Positions 21,560-33,385 of a stretch of DNA of 64,000 nucleotides are shown here, in pieces. Location: positions 119,687 to 183,686 of the forward strand of contig CAUYUJ010015717.1 of the NCBI GenBank assembly GCA_963575745.1, given 5' to 3'. The notes beneath the pieces are model-generated. The model saw nothing but the letters and a program-made list of their open reading frames with translations, was not told the origin of the DNA and did no database searches. Position 1 is the first letter of the stretch. Each line of letters starts with the position of its first letter. The translations under genes were made by a program, and so were the position numbers. Source of the stretch: Prorocentrum cordatum. Taxonomy: Eukaryota; Sar; Dinophyceae; Prorocentrales; Prorocentraceae.

Positions 21560-22253
21560 CCGCCCTCGAGAGGGCAAGGTCTTCCTGGAGGTGTTCGCCG
21601 GCGCGGGGCGCCGCAGCCAGGCCCTCCGCAGGCGCGGCGCCGCAGTCGCGAGCATCGACGCGCGGCACGGGCCGCGTCGCGACCTCAGGGCGCAGGAGGT
21701 CTTCAACGTCGTCAAGGGCTGGATCCTCTCCGGCCTCGCGTGGGGGCTCTGGTTGGGCACTCCCTGCAGCAGCTTCTCGCGCGCCAGGCGGGCGCCAGCG
21801 GGCTCGCGAACGCCGGCGGCCATGCGGTCGCCGCAGCAGCCCCGCGGCCTCGCGGGGCCCCCGCCGCGGGACGCCGCCAAGCTCGCCGAGGGCATCGCGC
21901 CGGCCGACCGCGCTGGGCAGCTGGCCCGCCTGGCGCTGGAGCGCAAGATCCCCGGAGGCGAGGAGAACCCCGCCCAGTCCTACCTTTGGTCGTTGCGCTC
22001 GAGGGAGCGCTTCCTCCTCTAGCCCAAAGTGTTCGACGTGGTGGTCGACTACTGCGCCTTCGGTTGGGGCTTCCGAGCTCGCGTCCGGCTGCGACTCTGG
22101 CACTCCCTGCACGGGCCGTGGCACTTGCAGTTTCTCCGGCCAACCTCACATTCAGCTCGCGGGCAAAGACCGCGGCACCCCCTCCTTCAGGACAGCGCAG
22201 AAAAATGGGTGCCCACCTCAGTTGCGTCGTGTTCTGGCCGGTATGTTTTGTAA
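21560..22253 (+). pseudogene. Element A C5-cytosine methyltransferase-like domain with in-frame TAG
   Basis: In the frame opened at 20,967, a motif I VFLEVFAGAG starts at about 21,579, the motif IV-like TPCSSFSRAR at about 21,762 (Cys of the PC pair present) and the motif VI-like EENP at about 21,963. A TAG stop sits at 22,020-22,022. Reading on in the same frame gives KVFDVVVDYCAFGWGF and further family-like sequence to 22,253, so one nonsense codon separates the domain from its C-terminus. The domain follows the recombinase here but precedes the recombinase-like segment in element B. It is unclear whether it modifies element or host DNA. Confidence 0.65.
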
Positions 22254-22337
22254 CTCTAGGAAGAAAGGTTGGGCCATCAATCTCTGGTCAAGAATGAAGT
22301 GACGGCGCCATTGGGCGCCAGCGCAGTGCTGAATGCG

Positions 22338-22670
22338 GGAAGTATAGTCTTCACCTCGGTTGTTTTTTCTGTGTGCGGGTCGAGTTCGGCTGCGCGCCTG
22401 CTCGGCGAGAGAGGCGTCGCGTCGTGCACCTGGCTTCAGCAAGGTCCTCGCGAAAAAAAGTGACGATACTTCGTTTCCTACGTTATTCGTCTCTGGTTCG
22501 CCGTGCACTTCCCATCTCTGTAGCCCTTTTTCTGGTCCCACCCGCACCGCCCTGCAAGGTCTGAGGCGAGGTGCAGGGGTCGAGCTCGGCTGCGCGCCTG
22601 CTCGGCGAGAGAAGTGTCGCGTCGTGCATCTGGCTTCAGCAAAGTCCCGGCGAAAAAGATTGACGAAATC
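22338..22670 (+). repeat. Right terminal repeats of element A (interleaved split direct repeats)
   Basis: The order is: P (22,338-22,374, equal to the first half of the left end); B1 (22,375-22,463, GGGTCGAGTTCGGCTGCG...); Q (22,506-22,536, equal to the second half of the left end); B2 (22,577-22,670, nearly identical to B1). So the two halves that are contiguous at the left end are separated by B1 at the right end. Confidence 0.85.
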
Positions 22671-22744
22671 CTGTGGTGGCTCAGAGCAGCCAGGATTTGA
22701 GGTTCACCCCCCCCGTTGGCCGTTTGGTGGCGCGGAGGGGCTGC

Positions 22745-22993
22745 CTAGCAGACAGTAAACGGGAGGCAGGAAACAGGACCGGAGAGACAAAAGTCCAAAC
22801 AACAAATGGCAACACATAACACATGACAGCAGACCGCACACACCTTCGCAGCCTTGCGCCCCCGGAGGGTGCCGGCGCATTTGCAATTTGCCCATACTGT
22901 TGCGACCAGTGGCATCATGGACAACATCATTCCGACGCAGAGCGCCACAATGAATGTGATCACGATTTCTTTGCAGCAGGTTGGGGCATACAT
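22745..22993 (-). CDS. Possible membrane-protein exon (tentative)
   Basis: On the minus strand an 82-codon frame has a convincing hydrophobic helix (ITFIVALCVGMMLSMMPLVA) followed by a Cys/Lys-rich loop, then another Cys-rich hydrophobic stretch. After the Lys-rich part the sequence reads AAG|GTGTGTGCGG at about 22,855, a reasonable 5' splice site. The coding part may therefore end there, with the second hydrophobic stretch being intron. No family was recognised. The only support is residue composition and one splice-like site. Confidence 0.25.
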   Translation of the reverse strand: MYAPTCCKEIVITFIVALCVGMMLSMMPLVATVWANCKCAGTLRGRKAAKVCAVCCHVLCVAICCLDFCLSGPVSCLPFTVC

Positions 22994-23124
22994 GTTATAT
23001 ACATGGACGCTTCGTGCGCATGGTTGGATCGTTTCATGGACGTTTCAATGTGGTGGCCGCTTGTTTACTGGAGGTATCACGTTTGGCGATGCCCTTGGGA
23101 TTCCGTCTGTCCAGGAAGCCGTAT

Positions 23125-23285
23125 GTTTAAATCGGGCGTGTCCCTCTACAGGAGGAAAATTCAAAAATAGTCAAAAATAGCCGGGGGAGATTTTTGATTA
23201 TTGCTTTGACTCTCTTTGATCAGTTTTGTAATATGTTTTATTTTCTTCCCAAATCCGCCTGTGGGGGGACACGCCCGACCTAACC
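23125..23285. mobile_element. Short foldback/MITE-like element
   Basis: Left arm TCGGGCGTGTCCCTCTACAG (23,132 on) and right arm, whose reverse complement is TCGGGCGTGTCCCCCCACAG (ending 23,278), match over about 27 bp with few changes. The arms may extend outward through TTANN. The interior is A+T-rich (AAAAATAGTC repeated, ATATGTTTTATTTTC) and has no ORF. Size and structure fit a MITE; no clean target duplication is visible. Confidence 0.7.
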
Positions 23286-23359
23286 GTATATGCATGTGTT
23301 GCCAAAGCGAAACGTTCGTACACTCATTATGTTGGGCATGTGGTCTTCGCTGCGGGAGG

Positions 23360-23389
23360 AAACACACACACACACACACACACACACAC
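23360..23389 (+). repeat. (CA)n microsatellite
   Basis: About 13-14 CA units. The surrounding 23,290-23,950 has no recognised gene; 23,850-23,870 is a G homopolymer-rich stretch. Confidence 0.95.
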
Positions 23390-23959
23390 GCGTCTGACGC
23401 TTGTGTACCCGAAAAGACTTGCTTGGGTGCATTTGGAGGTTCGGAGGCTCGGAGCGGCGAGTTTGAAGCATGGGTGCATGAAATGAAGGGCGGGGGGGCG
23501 GGGGAAGTGACCACGTCGAGCCGAAATACCTTGACTCGGAGTCCCATCAGACCCAGCAACCGTAGACATTGTGTCAGAGTTGCTTTCCGCACCACTATGC
23601 GCTTGGACCCCAGTGCCCGCAAGGGCTTAGCCGATGTGTCAACGGAGGGGCAGATCCTCCTCCCGTTGTTTTTTCATGGTGCTCTGTGTTTCTGATGGTT
23701 CGGCGGCCATCTTGATGAGTTGGGGGATCGGGCGCTGGAGCCTGCAGTCCAGATTCATAGTGTTGCTTCTTGCCGCAGGTTGTCCGCCTATGTTGGCGCC
23801 CCGATCCTACGCGAAGAGGAGGACGGCGTCACGCTGATCATTAGATGTTCGGGGGGGGGGGGCGCGGGGGAGTTGGCAGAAGACCCCGAACGACCCCCAA
23901 GGGGCAAAACTCGTTGATGTCTCTCAGGTGCTTAATGGATGTCCGTTTTTTCTGTTTTC

Positions 23960-24320
23960 CCAGCTTCCACCAGCCCTAGACGGCCCTGGGGGGTCTCCCA
24001 GATCGCCCCACGAGGGCCCCAGAGAACCACAAGACGGCGCAGGACGGCCGCAAAAGGTCCCAAGCGGTCCCCAAGACGGCCCCAAGAGGGCGCCAAGCGG
24101 GCCCCACAGGGGAGCCTTGGGGAGGGTATTTTGCTGGGTTCGGTTCCCTGCGTGTCCCCAAGAGCCCCATCGGAGGCTTCCAAGACGCCCAAAGATGCTT
24201 CCAAGAAGCCCCCGAGAGATCGTTCGAAGTGCGCCAAGAGGTTTTGAGAGGGCCCTGAACAGCCCCCGCTTCCAAAAGCAGGCCGAGAGGCATCCCAAGA
24301 GATCCCAAGTTGTTTCTAAC
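23960..24320 (-). repeat. 15-bp periodic degenerate block, reverse orientation
   Basis: CCCCAAGACGGCCCCAAGAG-type units on the plus strand are the reverse complement of the block at 15,880-16,440. An interruption at 24,120-24,170 (GGTATTTTGCTGGGTTCGG) and a TTTCTAACACGC end (24,312-24,330) resemble inserts in other blocks. Confidence 0.7.
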
Positions 24321-24374
24321 ACGCATCTGGTCTACAACCCCAGGACGGCGGCGGGATTGTCCGCACGAGGGGAC

Positions 24375-24389
24375 CCGACAACGACGGCG

Positions 24390-24422
<33 letters not shown>

Positions 24423-24800
24423 TGCCCCGCCCGCCCGCCCGATCATCGGAATCGTCCACGGCGACGATGACGACGGCAACGGCGAAGACGACGACGCCCG
24501 GCGCCGGCAAACGAACACGATGATGACGACGACGACGACGTGTCCCCCCCGCCCGCCCGACCCACTCGCCCACGACGAAGTCGATGACGTGCCCCCCCGC
24601 CGCCCGACCGACGCCTGGCGCTGTCAAAAGACGACGACGACAACGACGACAACGACGACGACGACGACGGCGACGACGACGGCGACGACGACGGCGACGT
24701 GTCCCGCCCGCTCGACCGTCTCGTCCACGACGACGTCGACGACTTGTCCCGCCCGCCCGCCCGACCGATGGACTCGCTGACAGACGACGACGAGGACGTG
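24375..24800 (+). repeat. (CGA)n clusters with CCCGCCCGCCCGA units
   Basis: Four runs of GAC/CGA trinucleotides separated by CCCGCCCGCCCGA-type segments, in a loose 100-110 bp higher-order repeat. Thr- and Arg-rich frames here are artefacts. Confidence 0.85.
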
Positions 24801-25827
24801 GTGGTGGGAGAGGGGGCGGGACCCCCACCAGATTTTCGGAAGGAGGTGGGGCGGAGGGGGGGTTGGGGAGGGGCGAAATTCTCGCCAGGGGGGTGGGGTG
24901 TGCGGCGCGGGGCCTGTTCAAGGGGGGGCGGTGGGGGTGTCGAGCTGGGTGGGGGTCGGGTCGGCTCCGGGCGAGAAATTGTCGAGTGGGGAGTCCCGAG
25001 GGCAGAGGTCCCAGAGGAGTGGGGATGTCGGGCCAGGTCGGGATCGGCTCTGGGCGAGGAGTTGCGGAGCGGTGGGTGGGGGCTCCCACCTCGTTTGTCC
25101 GGCAGCGCGCGAGCGCGTTTTGTCGAGCCGGTGGGTCGCGCGCCAGGCACGGGGCACGCTAAGACGGATGGAACAGCAGAGGGCGACCGCGAGGGCAGAA
25201 GTGCTCGCGCTGTCGATGCTCTGCTCTCCTATCGCCCAGGGCTTTGCAGCGCCGCCCGCACCGTGCTCCTGCACGTCCGAGCTCCGCAGCTGCCTGCGCG
25301 CCCTCCTGTGCTCGGCTGCGTTCTTGCTCTTCTGGGCACTGCGCAGGCCCGAGGGAAGCTTGAGAGGCCCCCTCCCAAGATGTGGGAGGAGGCCCGAGCT
25401 GCCGAGAGTCGACGGGGGACAGGACCGCGCAGGCGGCCTCAGGCGCCGGGGGCCGGTGTACTCGCAGGTTGTGCGGGTCAGCACGTGCTGCCGAGATGGG
25501 GGCAGCGCTGGGGACGTCGAGCAACATGCCGTCGTAGGCGCCAGGGCCTGCGGAGGCTGTCTTCGGGAGAGCCGGCGAACACGGGGTGGCCAGGCATTGC
25601 TGGGGCCCTCCAGAGTGTCTGCGGAGCCAGGCCGATGCCCAGGCGGGCTACAGCGATGCCACCGGGGGCAACGCAGGCGCCAGGTCTGGCCGTGGAGCAC
25701 CATGAGCGGCGCTGCAGCCCGACGCGGCCCAGGGACCGGGCCTCGGCGACGAGTGCGCCGAGTGGTGGCGCGGAGCGCCGGGGCCTGCGCGACAGGCGGC
25801 AGCCAGGGCGGCCGAGGGCGGGGGGGA
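24801..25827. other. GC-rich region with long open frames, no recognised protein
   Basis: Two overlapping plus-strand frames exceed 440 codons because stops are rare at this composition. Neither shows a domain, and both run into the G-rich repeat downstream. A minus-strand frame (25,703-24,918) is equally long. I do not call a gene. Confidence 0.4.
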
Positions 25828-25965
25828 GCGACAAGAAGGGGGGAGGGGGGGAGGAGGCCCAGGGGGTGGGCGCACCGGAAGGGGGGAGGGGGGGAGGAGG
25901 CCCAGGGGGTGGGCGCACTGGAAGGGGGGAGGGGAGGAGGAGGCCCAGGGGGTGGGCGCAGCGAG
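25828..25965 (+). repeat. 43-bp G-rich tandem repeat, three units
   Basis: Three units of about 43 bp, each with AAGGGGGGAGGGGG and GCCCAGGGGGTGGGCGCA. The runs of G satisfy a G-quadruplex pattern on the plus strand. Confidence 0.9.
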
Positions 25966-28900
25966 CAGCGACCTGGCCACCCGCACGAGCCACGTCACAG
26001 CACCCGTCACTGCGCGCGAAGCCTTGGTGGCGGTCGTAGAGGCGGGTGGAATACCTGCCTGCCCCGCAGGCCAGGGTGGACCTCGGGGACGCCAGTAGCA
26101 GCAACCTCGTCATGCGAACTTTGTGAATCTTGCTGGGGGAGGCGACTAATCGTCGTAAGGACTGGTGGACATGCAGCGCGATCCGACTCCCCCACTACTT
26201 GGCCAGGGTGGACTGTGGAGGGAGCGGAGCGTGTGAGACTGACCTGTTTTGCAGATCCCGACAAAAACGCCACCCATTGCTTTCGAAGCCGTTCATTCTT
26301 CCAACTTCTTCAGTAATGCCCATTTCACTTGTCACTCCTCGCCACCTTCCTTGCTCCATCCTGGGCAGTCTTCTCCAGTCTCCAAACAATCGCGTCGAAA
26401 AGCCTGGTCACAGCATGTCTGACAGTTGTACTGTTGTACCCTGTCGTTTTCTTCGTTGACCCTCGCTGAAGTTGCCGCTGTCATCCTCGTCGTCGTCGTC
26501 GTGCCCGTCGTCCACTCGGACTCGCTCTCACACCCAGATGCTCATAGACAATCACTTCCAGCGAGACGTGCCAAGAACATGGTATACACATATGGGGATA
26601 TCCGCCTCGAGTGATTGATGATCCTTTGTTGCCCACCCATCTGGCCAGGTGGGCCGCAGCATGGCCTACGACCCGATCCTGCACTCACCGACGGAGTCCC
26701 GGGACTGCCCGCCAGGCTACCGCCGAACGACGGAGGCGTTCATCGGCGAGGGGTCTACCAGGAGCGGCCAGGGGAGTACCGAGTTCGGGTCTCGCTAGAC
26801 GTGGTCCTGGCCCCAGGTGTCCCCAGCTCTTCGCTCCATCTCGGGGCCCCTGGGGCCCTCTGGGCCTCGTGCAGGGTGCTTTGGTGACCCCATCTGGGCC
26901 TCCCCGGACATCCCCGGGACACCTTGGGCAAGGGACACTTCTGGCTACACCCGGCGGGTGCTGGCAGGGCTCTTGCCCAGACATTCTGCGTCCTGACCAC
27001 AATCACCGCTGCTGGCGGCAGACAAGGGGGGATGCGAGTGCGAAAAGCCGCGCGTTGCGAAACTTCCCTACTTTAAGTTTCTTCGCTCGGTGCGGCTTGC
27101 GGGCAGCATCGGTGCGACCGAGGGCCGTAGACGACAAATTGTTGCTCAAACGCTGGAGATGTTCCCAGTGGGTGGGGAAGGGATGTGGGAGGAGGTCGAC
27201 GACGACGACGACGACGATCCACCCGCCCCGCCCCCCCCCCTTCCTCGAGGGGACGAGGAGCTCGCTGCAGACCCACCCGCCAGTGGCCATGATTTGTGTC
27301 TTGTCGTTGGCCCCCAGACCACTCGACCCGCCACCCAGGGCTCCCTTCCGAGCCTGTTTGGCGTTCGGCCGCCGAGCGGAGCTGGGATTGAGCCCGTGCG
27401 GCTGCCGAGCTGGCCAACTCCGCAGCACCCTGTCGGAATTGAGCCCAGTCTTCGGCCCACTCGGCTGCCGCATGGGCTCACTCGGCGGGGGAATGCGGCT
27501 CCGTCCCTCCGTCCCCTCCGTCCCCTCCTCCCTCTTCCTGCTTCCCCCCCAGTATAACGCATGCACTCGCACAAGCCTGAGACCAGCCAACAGCCTCCTT
27601 AGCCTTAACCGCCCTCTCCCTCTTCCCTTTGTCCCTCCCTCCCTCCCTCCCTCGCTCCGCCTCTTCCCTTCTCCCTCCCCCCGTCCTCGTCCCTGTTTCC
27701 CGGTGTCTCCCCTCCCTCTCCCCTCCTCCCTCTTCCCTCCTCTCTGTCTTCCATTCCCTCCCTCCCCTGACCCCCGGCGTCGTGCTCTCTCACGGCGTGG
27801 ACACCCCGAGATCTCGGGCCCTTCCCCATGGCGTTTCGTCTCATCCTGAGCCGCTTCTGCTGACGGCCCTTCTGGTCCCCAGAGGCCGAAAGAGGCCGCA
27901 ATGCATTGCGCCGTGATTGTTTCACGAGGCGGGGGGGCGGACCGACGCCGTCTTCGGAGCCGACTTCTGCCTGCGCTGGTCTCGGTCGCGGTCGCGGGGG
28001 AGTGGCTCTTCGAGGGAATAACAGGCCGGGGAACCGCTCACGCCTCCCTAGTCATGAGCAGTTGCAGCGGCACGCAAACAGTCCTTCGGTGCATTATTCG
28101 TGGATGTGGTGCGTGCATTCTGCCTGACGCTGAGAGAGACGCTACTCCGCTCGCCGCTCGATGATTACTCTGTTGCTTGTATCGTCGGGGCAGCAGGGTT
28201 ACCACCTTCAGCGATGCACGAGCTCGCGCGATGCCTACGTGACCACGGTGCGCTGTTACCGCCCTGGTTGGCAGCCTGAGCATTGTGATGCACACGTGCT
28301 CGCGCATATCGAGCAGCGTTACGAGACGCCGTGGTTCATGTGCGAAGGCTCCCATCTGGTGCCCCTACCACACGGTTCGGTCTTCCCTGGACAGTTCTTG
28401 GCAGATGTGCTCCATGAACCACCCACGGCATACCGCACGAACGGAGTACGACGTGCAGTGGATGCAGACGGGTTGACACATCGTTCTGCCCCCCCTGCCT
28501 AGCCCGAGCTCCTTTCCCGCTCTCTCGCCCAGGGGCTCACGTGGCACCAGCCGGGTGCAATGTGTGCACCTGGTGCGCGCCGCGCGCGCGGTCCCGCGCG
28601 CGCCTGCCCGAGCGCCCCGCAGCCAGGTTCTGAGCGCATCTCCGACCGTGCTCCGGCGGCTGTCCGCGCGATGTGCACGCACCTCGGGGGGCGCGTTCCA
28701 TTCTGGCAGGGACGGCTCTCGGGCTGCGCTTGTTCCCCCCTCGTTCGGAGCAGCGACGGATGGATCGCCCGCGTTCGCCGCCGTCTCGTTTGCGCGCCGA
28801 GAGGTGCTCACGTCTGATTGGCAGGCAGCGTGAACCCGCGGCACGCTGTCTGTCCTCGATGCGGGGCAGGGGCCTATGCAGGCGTCGCGCAAGGACTGTC

Positions 28901-30364
28901 CGTGTTGCTTGCTTCTCTGCTCGTGGCTCATTCTTCCCACCGACGCAGTTAAGCTGCTAGCCGACAGCTTACGGATGCACGCCTTACGTCCGCCGACGTT
29001 TCGTTTCGCGCCGAGCCAGGGCCGAGGATAACTGCGCCCCCTTTGGCGCACAAAAAGCGGCCGCAGAAGGTTGCCCCCCCGTGCATGGCAGTCGGCAAGA
29101 CTGCCTCTGATTGGTACTGTACCTTTAACTGCCCATTTTGCTGCGCTGTCCACCTTCGCAAGCTTGCCGCCGAGCTCTTGCCTGAGTTTTTGCCCCAAGC
29201 GGTTTCCAAAGTTGCGCAGTGCTTTCTTCGCACCACGCTTAGCGCTGCGAAAGTTGTCTTCAGATCCGTCGTCCGCGGGATGGCATCGAGCCCCTCCTGG
29301 CAAGTGCGACGGAGTGAGAGCCTACACTCTTGAATCGCCGGCGACTTTCGGCCACAAGTGTTTCATATTTGCACGCAGTGACGCTGCTGAGCTCATAGTT
29401 TGCAGTGGTTGAAAGGCTATACCTCCCATGCGATGATCCGAGGTTAGAAAAATAATTGTACGACCCCAGCTGGACATTTGTTGTGCGCGTGGGCCTGGTC
29501 CCGAACTCCTAAAAAGCCTCCCTCCCCAAACGCCAAGGTGTTACAGTTCCAGTGGAGGCGGGTGACCGGCTCGAAACTCTCTGGCGTTCGCTGGGTTTTC
29601 TGACTGCAGGAGCCCGTGTCTCGCTTTGGCCAGGCTTCTGCGAGGACCCCCACCTGGGGGGATTCTGCACGGTGGCTGGATCCCTCGGAGAAGGACTCCC
29701 TCGCCCTCCTCCCCCTCCCCCACCCTTCGGCTCCGCGTCCTGGGGCGTCCTGCGGCCGTCGTATCCACGTAGTAAACCAGCGCTGGCTTCCTTGAGCCCT
29801 CGCGTCTGACGTCGCTGCCATCCGACCCCCGCAGCTTGCCTGCTTTGCAGACCTGCGCGCCCGACCCTTCCGGCTTCGGCGCGCCCGGCCCCCTCTTGCA
29901 TCTCTGCTGCCTCTGGAGGACCTGGACGGGACTGCGGGACTGCGCGGTGCGGTGCGAGGCCCGTGCGTCCGCGCGTCGGGCTCGCCTCGCGCGGGGAGGA
30001 GGGGCGAGGAGGAGGAGGAGGAGGACCAGTGTGAACCCAAGACGCACCAACGATGCTGCAGCACTTGCACACCGTCCCTCCAAGTACCCCCTTTTTTCAC
30101 AGGTTCCTACAGAAATATATCTTCGCAGCAGGGTCCGGCCCATTATAGAATCCAATGGTTTGAGAATTTTCGATCGTGATAAAGAGCGAAATTCCTGGGA
30201 CTTCAAAGCCGCGGATTCACGCGACTGTTGCGTTCCTGAGAACCCTAAATTGTGCCAGAAACACCGTTCGTGTGATCTCAACACCGCGAATCAACGAGAT
30301 ATTTGCGTCCTGACAGTTTTGAGTCAAGCAAGAGCACAGTACGAAACCGTTGCTAACTTTTTAG
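25966..30364. other. Gene-poor region, only low-complexity landmarks
   Basis: This span holds a short (CGA)n at 27,199-27,217, a CT-rich tract at 27,625-27,770 and scattered G/C homopolymers. A 312-codon minus frame (29,303-28,365) begins with a Lys/Arg-rich helix, and a 113-codon plus frame lies at 28,161-28,502. Neither resembles a known family nor has flanking splice or leader signals, so I leave them uncalled. The sequence could be intron or intergenic. Confidence 0.4.
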
Positions 30365-30640
30365 ACGAAAGAGCGCGGCGCTAAGTCGAGAGCCACATTT
30401 TGAAAAGGGAGCCGCCCTCCATCCGCGAACATTTGCCAAATGGTTAGAACAATGCTGCAAGGTTTTAAGACGAAAGCGCGCGGCGCTTAGGCGAGAGCCA
30501 CATTATAAAAACGGCCCGTCCTCCATTCGTGAAAATGCTGCAAAGTTGTAATGCGAATGCACGCGGCGTTGAAGCGCGAGCCGCACTTTGAAAACGAGCC
30601 GCCCTCCATCCGTGAAGCTGTTGCGAATGTCAAGTTGCAG
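30365..30640 (+). repeat. Roughly 90-bp degenerate tandem repeat, three units
   Basis: Each unit has a GCGCGGCGCTTAGGCGAGAGCC part, then CACATTTTGAAAA and CCGCCCTCCATCCGTGAA. A diverged single unit is at about 60,410-60,475 (GGCGAGAGCCATATTTGAAAA...CCTGCCCTCCATCCG), so it is a dispersed family. Confidence 0.75.
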
Positions 30641-31909
30641 TATCGAACGCCCAGCACGCCCTACCGAAACACGTCCGGGGTTGCCACAGGGAGGAGTTCT
30701 GTATAAGGAAAGGGGATGGAGGAGCAGGAGGAGGAGGAGAAGGAGGAGAATGAGCAGGCAGGCATGGCTTCTGGAAGTTGCGCTCCACACGTGAGCGCAT
30801 GTAGAGCTCGCAGGCGCCTCCTGGACGCAGTAGTGCCCGCACAGGGCCACGGACCTCGGCCGCTGGGACCACTTGGACAACCCAGTCGACCGGTGGCGGG
30901 GGGTGAGGGATGGAGGAACGACAGGAGGGGGGGGTGAGAGAGTAGGGGGGTGAAGCGGCGCGTGGCTGCGGGAAAGAGTAGGGGGGAGAGAGTAGCGGGG
31001 GGGGAGAGAGTAGGGAGAGAGAAGGGGGGAAGCCGGACGGATATCCTGAGTGCACACTCTCAGCTGACCCTGGTGGCCGCGATGCGACGGCCAGAGGCCG
31101 ACTGCGCTGACAGGGCTTAAGGCTCAGAGCACACGGCCCTGGGCCAAGGCACGGCAGGGCCAAAAGAACAGCAATGGGCACGTGACGAGCACGTGCCAAT
31201 TTTTTCTCGAAATTCCCGGTAGCACATCCAATCACTTTCATGACATGTCTTGACATTTTTAGGACAACCAGGGAATAGGATACCGAAAACCCTTCTCCGT
31301 TCGATGGGATATGTATTTTCCTCGGGAAGTGCAAGTCCAAAGCTGCTTCGACGTGCCTACGTCCTGAGTCAACCGAGCACTTGCAATCATTAAGCAGACC
31401 GGTGAATTAAGATGGCTGCAGGATGATGAAAGGGAGCGTTGCGTCTGAAGGGGCGTAGAGGACGAGCATCGCAGAAGTGCGCCGGGAAAGCAATTTAGTT
31501 GGGCACGGTGCAGAGGTGAAAACGAAGTCCCAGCGCCCTGGGCCCAAACGGCCTCGATGCCCTCTTCCGGTGCAAACCTCCGCGACGAAAGCAGCCCGGC
31601 GGGCGTGGCTCTGAAAAATAGTGTCCGAGGGTTTGGCGAGGATGGGCGAGATGGTCGGTTGACGTCCCGGCAGCGGGAAGGCGGGGTGGGATGGCGCGCC
31701 CAAAAGTCGCGCGGAAGGGGCTGCCTTCTCGGGCGGCGCGGAGCACGCATGCCGAGGCCGTCGGCGCCAGGGCCAGGATCCCCGCAGGGCTTCGTGACGA
31801 GACCGAGCGAGGGTGGCGCTGGCGTCGGCGCGGCCGGTGACCGAGGCCTGCAGGGCCCGCGTCTGGGGCGGGCCGGCAAGGAGCATGGCGGGATCCTGGG
31901 AGGGGCTTT
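30641..31909. other. Gene-poor spacer
   Basis: A GAG-rich stretch (30,718-30,755), a G-rich stretch (30,890-31,035) and otherwise unremarkable sequence. No exon was recognised. Confidence 0.4.
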
Positions 31910-32615
<706 letters not shown>

Positions 32616-33385
32616 CGAGTTCTCTTTTCAAAAGAGCAATTGTTGCTGATCCCCCTTGCCCGGTGCCCCTGGTATTTTGCTCAATCGAGGTGCTCCTCCT
32701 GGGGCTCGCACCCTGGACAAGTCTTGAGCGTCAGACTGGGCCCCTGGTCCCCGGTTTACGCCAACAGCGGCTCCCGCCCAATTCAGAATCTTGCTCTCGC
32801 GCGGGACTTCCTCACCATTTTCTCCCGGGATCGCGCGCTCGCGTGGTGTTTCTTCGTGATTCGTTCAGGTGCCGCGCCCTCGACACTCAGGAATCAGTCT
32901 CTCGCTTTGGCCGTTCTCGCGATTTGTTTGGGAATCGCTCCAGACTTACCCACGATTCATGCAGGACTCACGCTTCAGCAACCCGCCTGGTCGACCCTGC
33001 CGCCCGGGCCTGCCTTCCCGACCCGCCCGTTAGGGTCTACCCGCCCGACCTGCCTGTCTGGTTCTGCCACGTGTTTTCTGCCATGTGCTTTCTGCTCCAA
33101 GCCCCTCTCCTGCTAATCTCTCTCGTGCTTCATCCTTCTTCCTCCATTTTGTCCCTTCTTTCCGTCCGTCCTCTCTTCCCATGTTTTAGAGGCTGCGCAA
33201 AATGCACGTGGCAGGTGAGGAAGATATATCCCCAAGGTGGTACGATCTAAGACGGAGAGGGCGGGTACCGAGGGTTGAAGATATACGTGTTGTCTGGCAC
33301 GCGAGCAGATGAGGGCGAGCAGTCTTAACACGACGGTCGTTGATGCTGATGTTGATGTTGATGCTGATGCTGATGCTGCTGTTGT
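32616..33385 (-). repeat. Modular repeat, copy 6 (reverse orientation)
   Basis: Read on the minus strand, it begins with a CAT/CAA-type run (33,385-33,340) and the head module. GATCGTACCACC (33,240) and the GC block with GACCCGCCCGTTAGGGT (33,000-33,040 on plus) follow. Then come the GAGCGCGATTCC iterations and the tail GGGGGATCAGCAACAATTGC, followed by trinucleotide DNA. Both ends therefore lie in trinucleotide repeats, as in the other copies. Confidence 0.8.

Larger units (their letters stand above)
16451..22670 (+). mobile_element. Element A: DIRS-like tyrosine-recombinase retrotransposon with C5-methyltransferase-like domain, decayed
   Basis: The order along the plus strand is: left terminal segment (16,451-16,521), gag-like ORF1, reverse transcriptase, RNase H, tyrosine recombinase, cytosine-methyltransferase-like domain, then a right end where the two halves of the left terminal segment reappear separated and interleaved with a second repeat pair (22,338-22,670). 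This is the logic of the split direct repeats of DIRS/Ngaro-type elements, which integrate by tyrosine recombinase rather than integrase. Frames change several times and in-frame stops are present, so the copy is defective. Dinoflagellate retroelements carrying cytosine methyltransferases have been described, but the superfamily placement here is my inference from motifs. Confidence 0.8.

Noticed and set aside
24699-26316. Two plus-strand frames above 440 codons
   Set aside because: Arg/Gly-rich, no domain, run into G-rich tandem DNA, and equalled by an antisense frame.
28365-29303. 312-codon minus-strand frame
   Set aside because: Basic N-terminus looks protein-like, but there is no family, no conserved block and no splice or leader signal.
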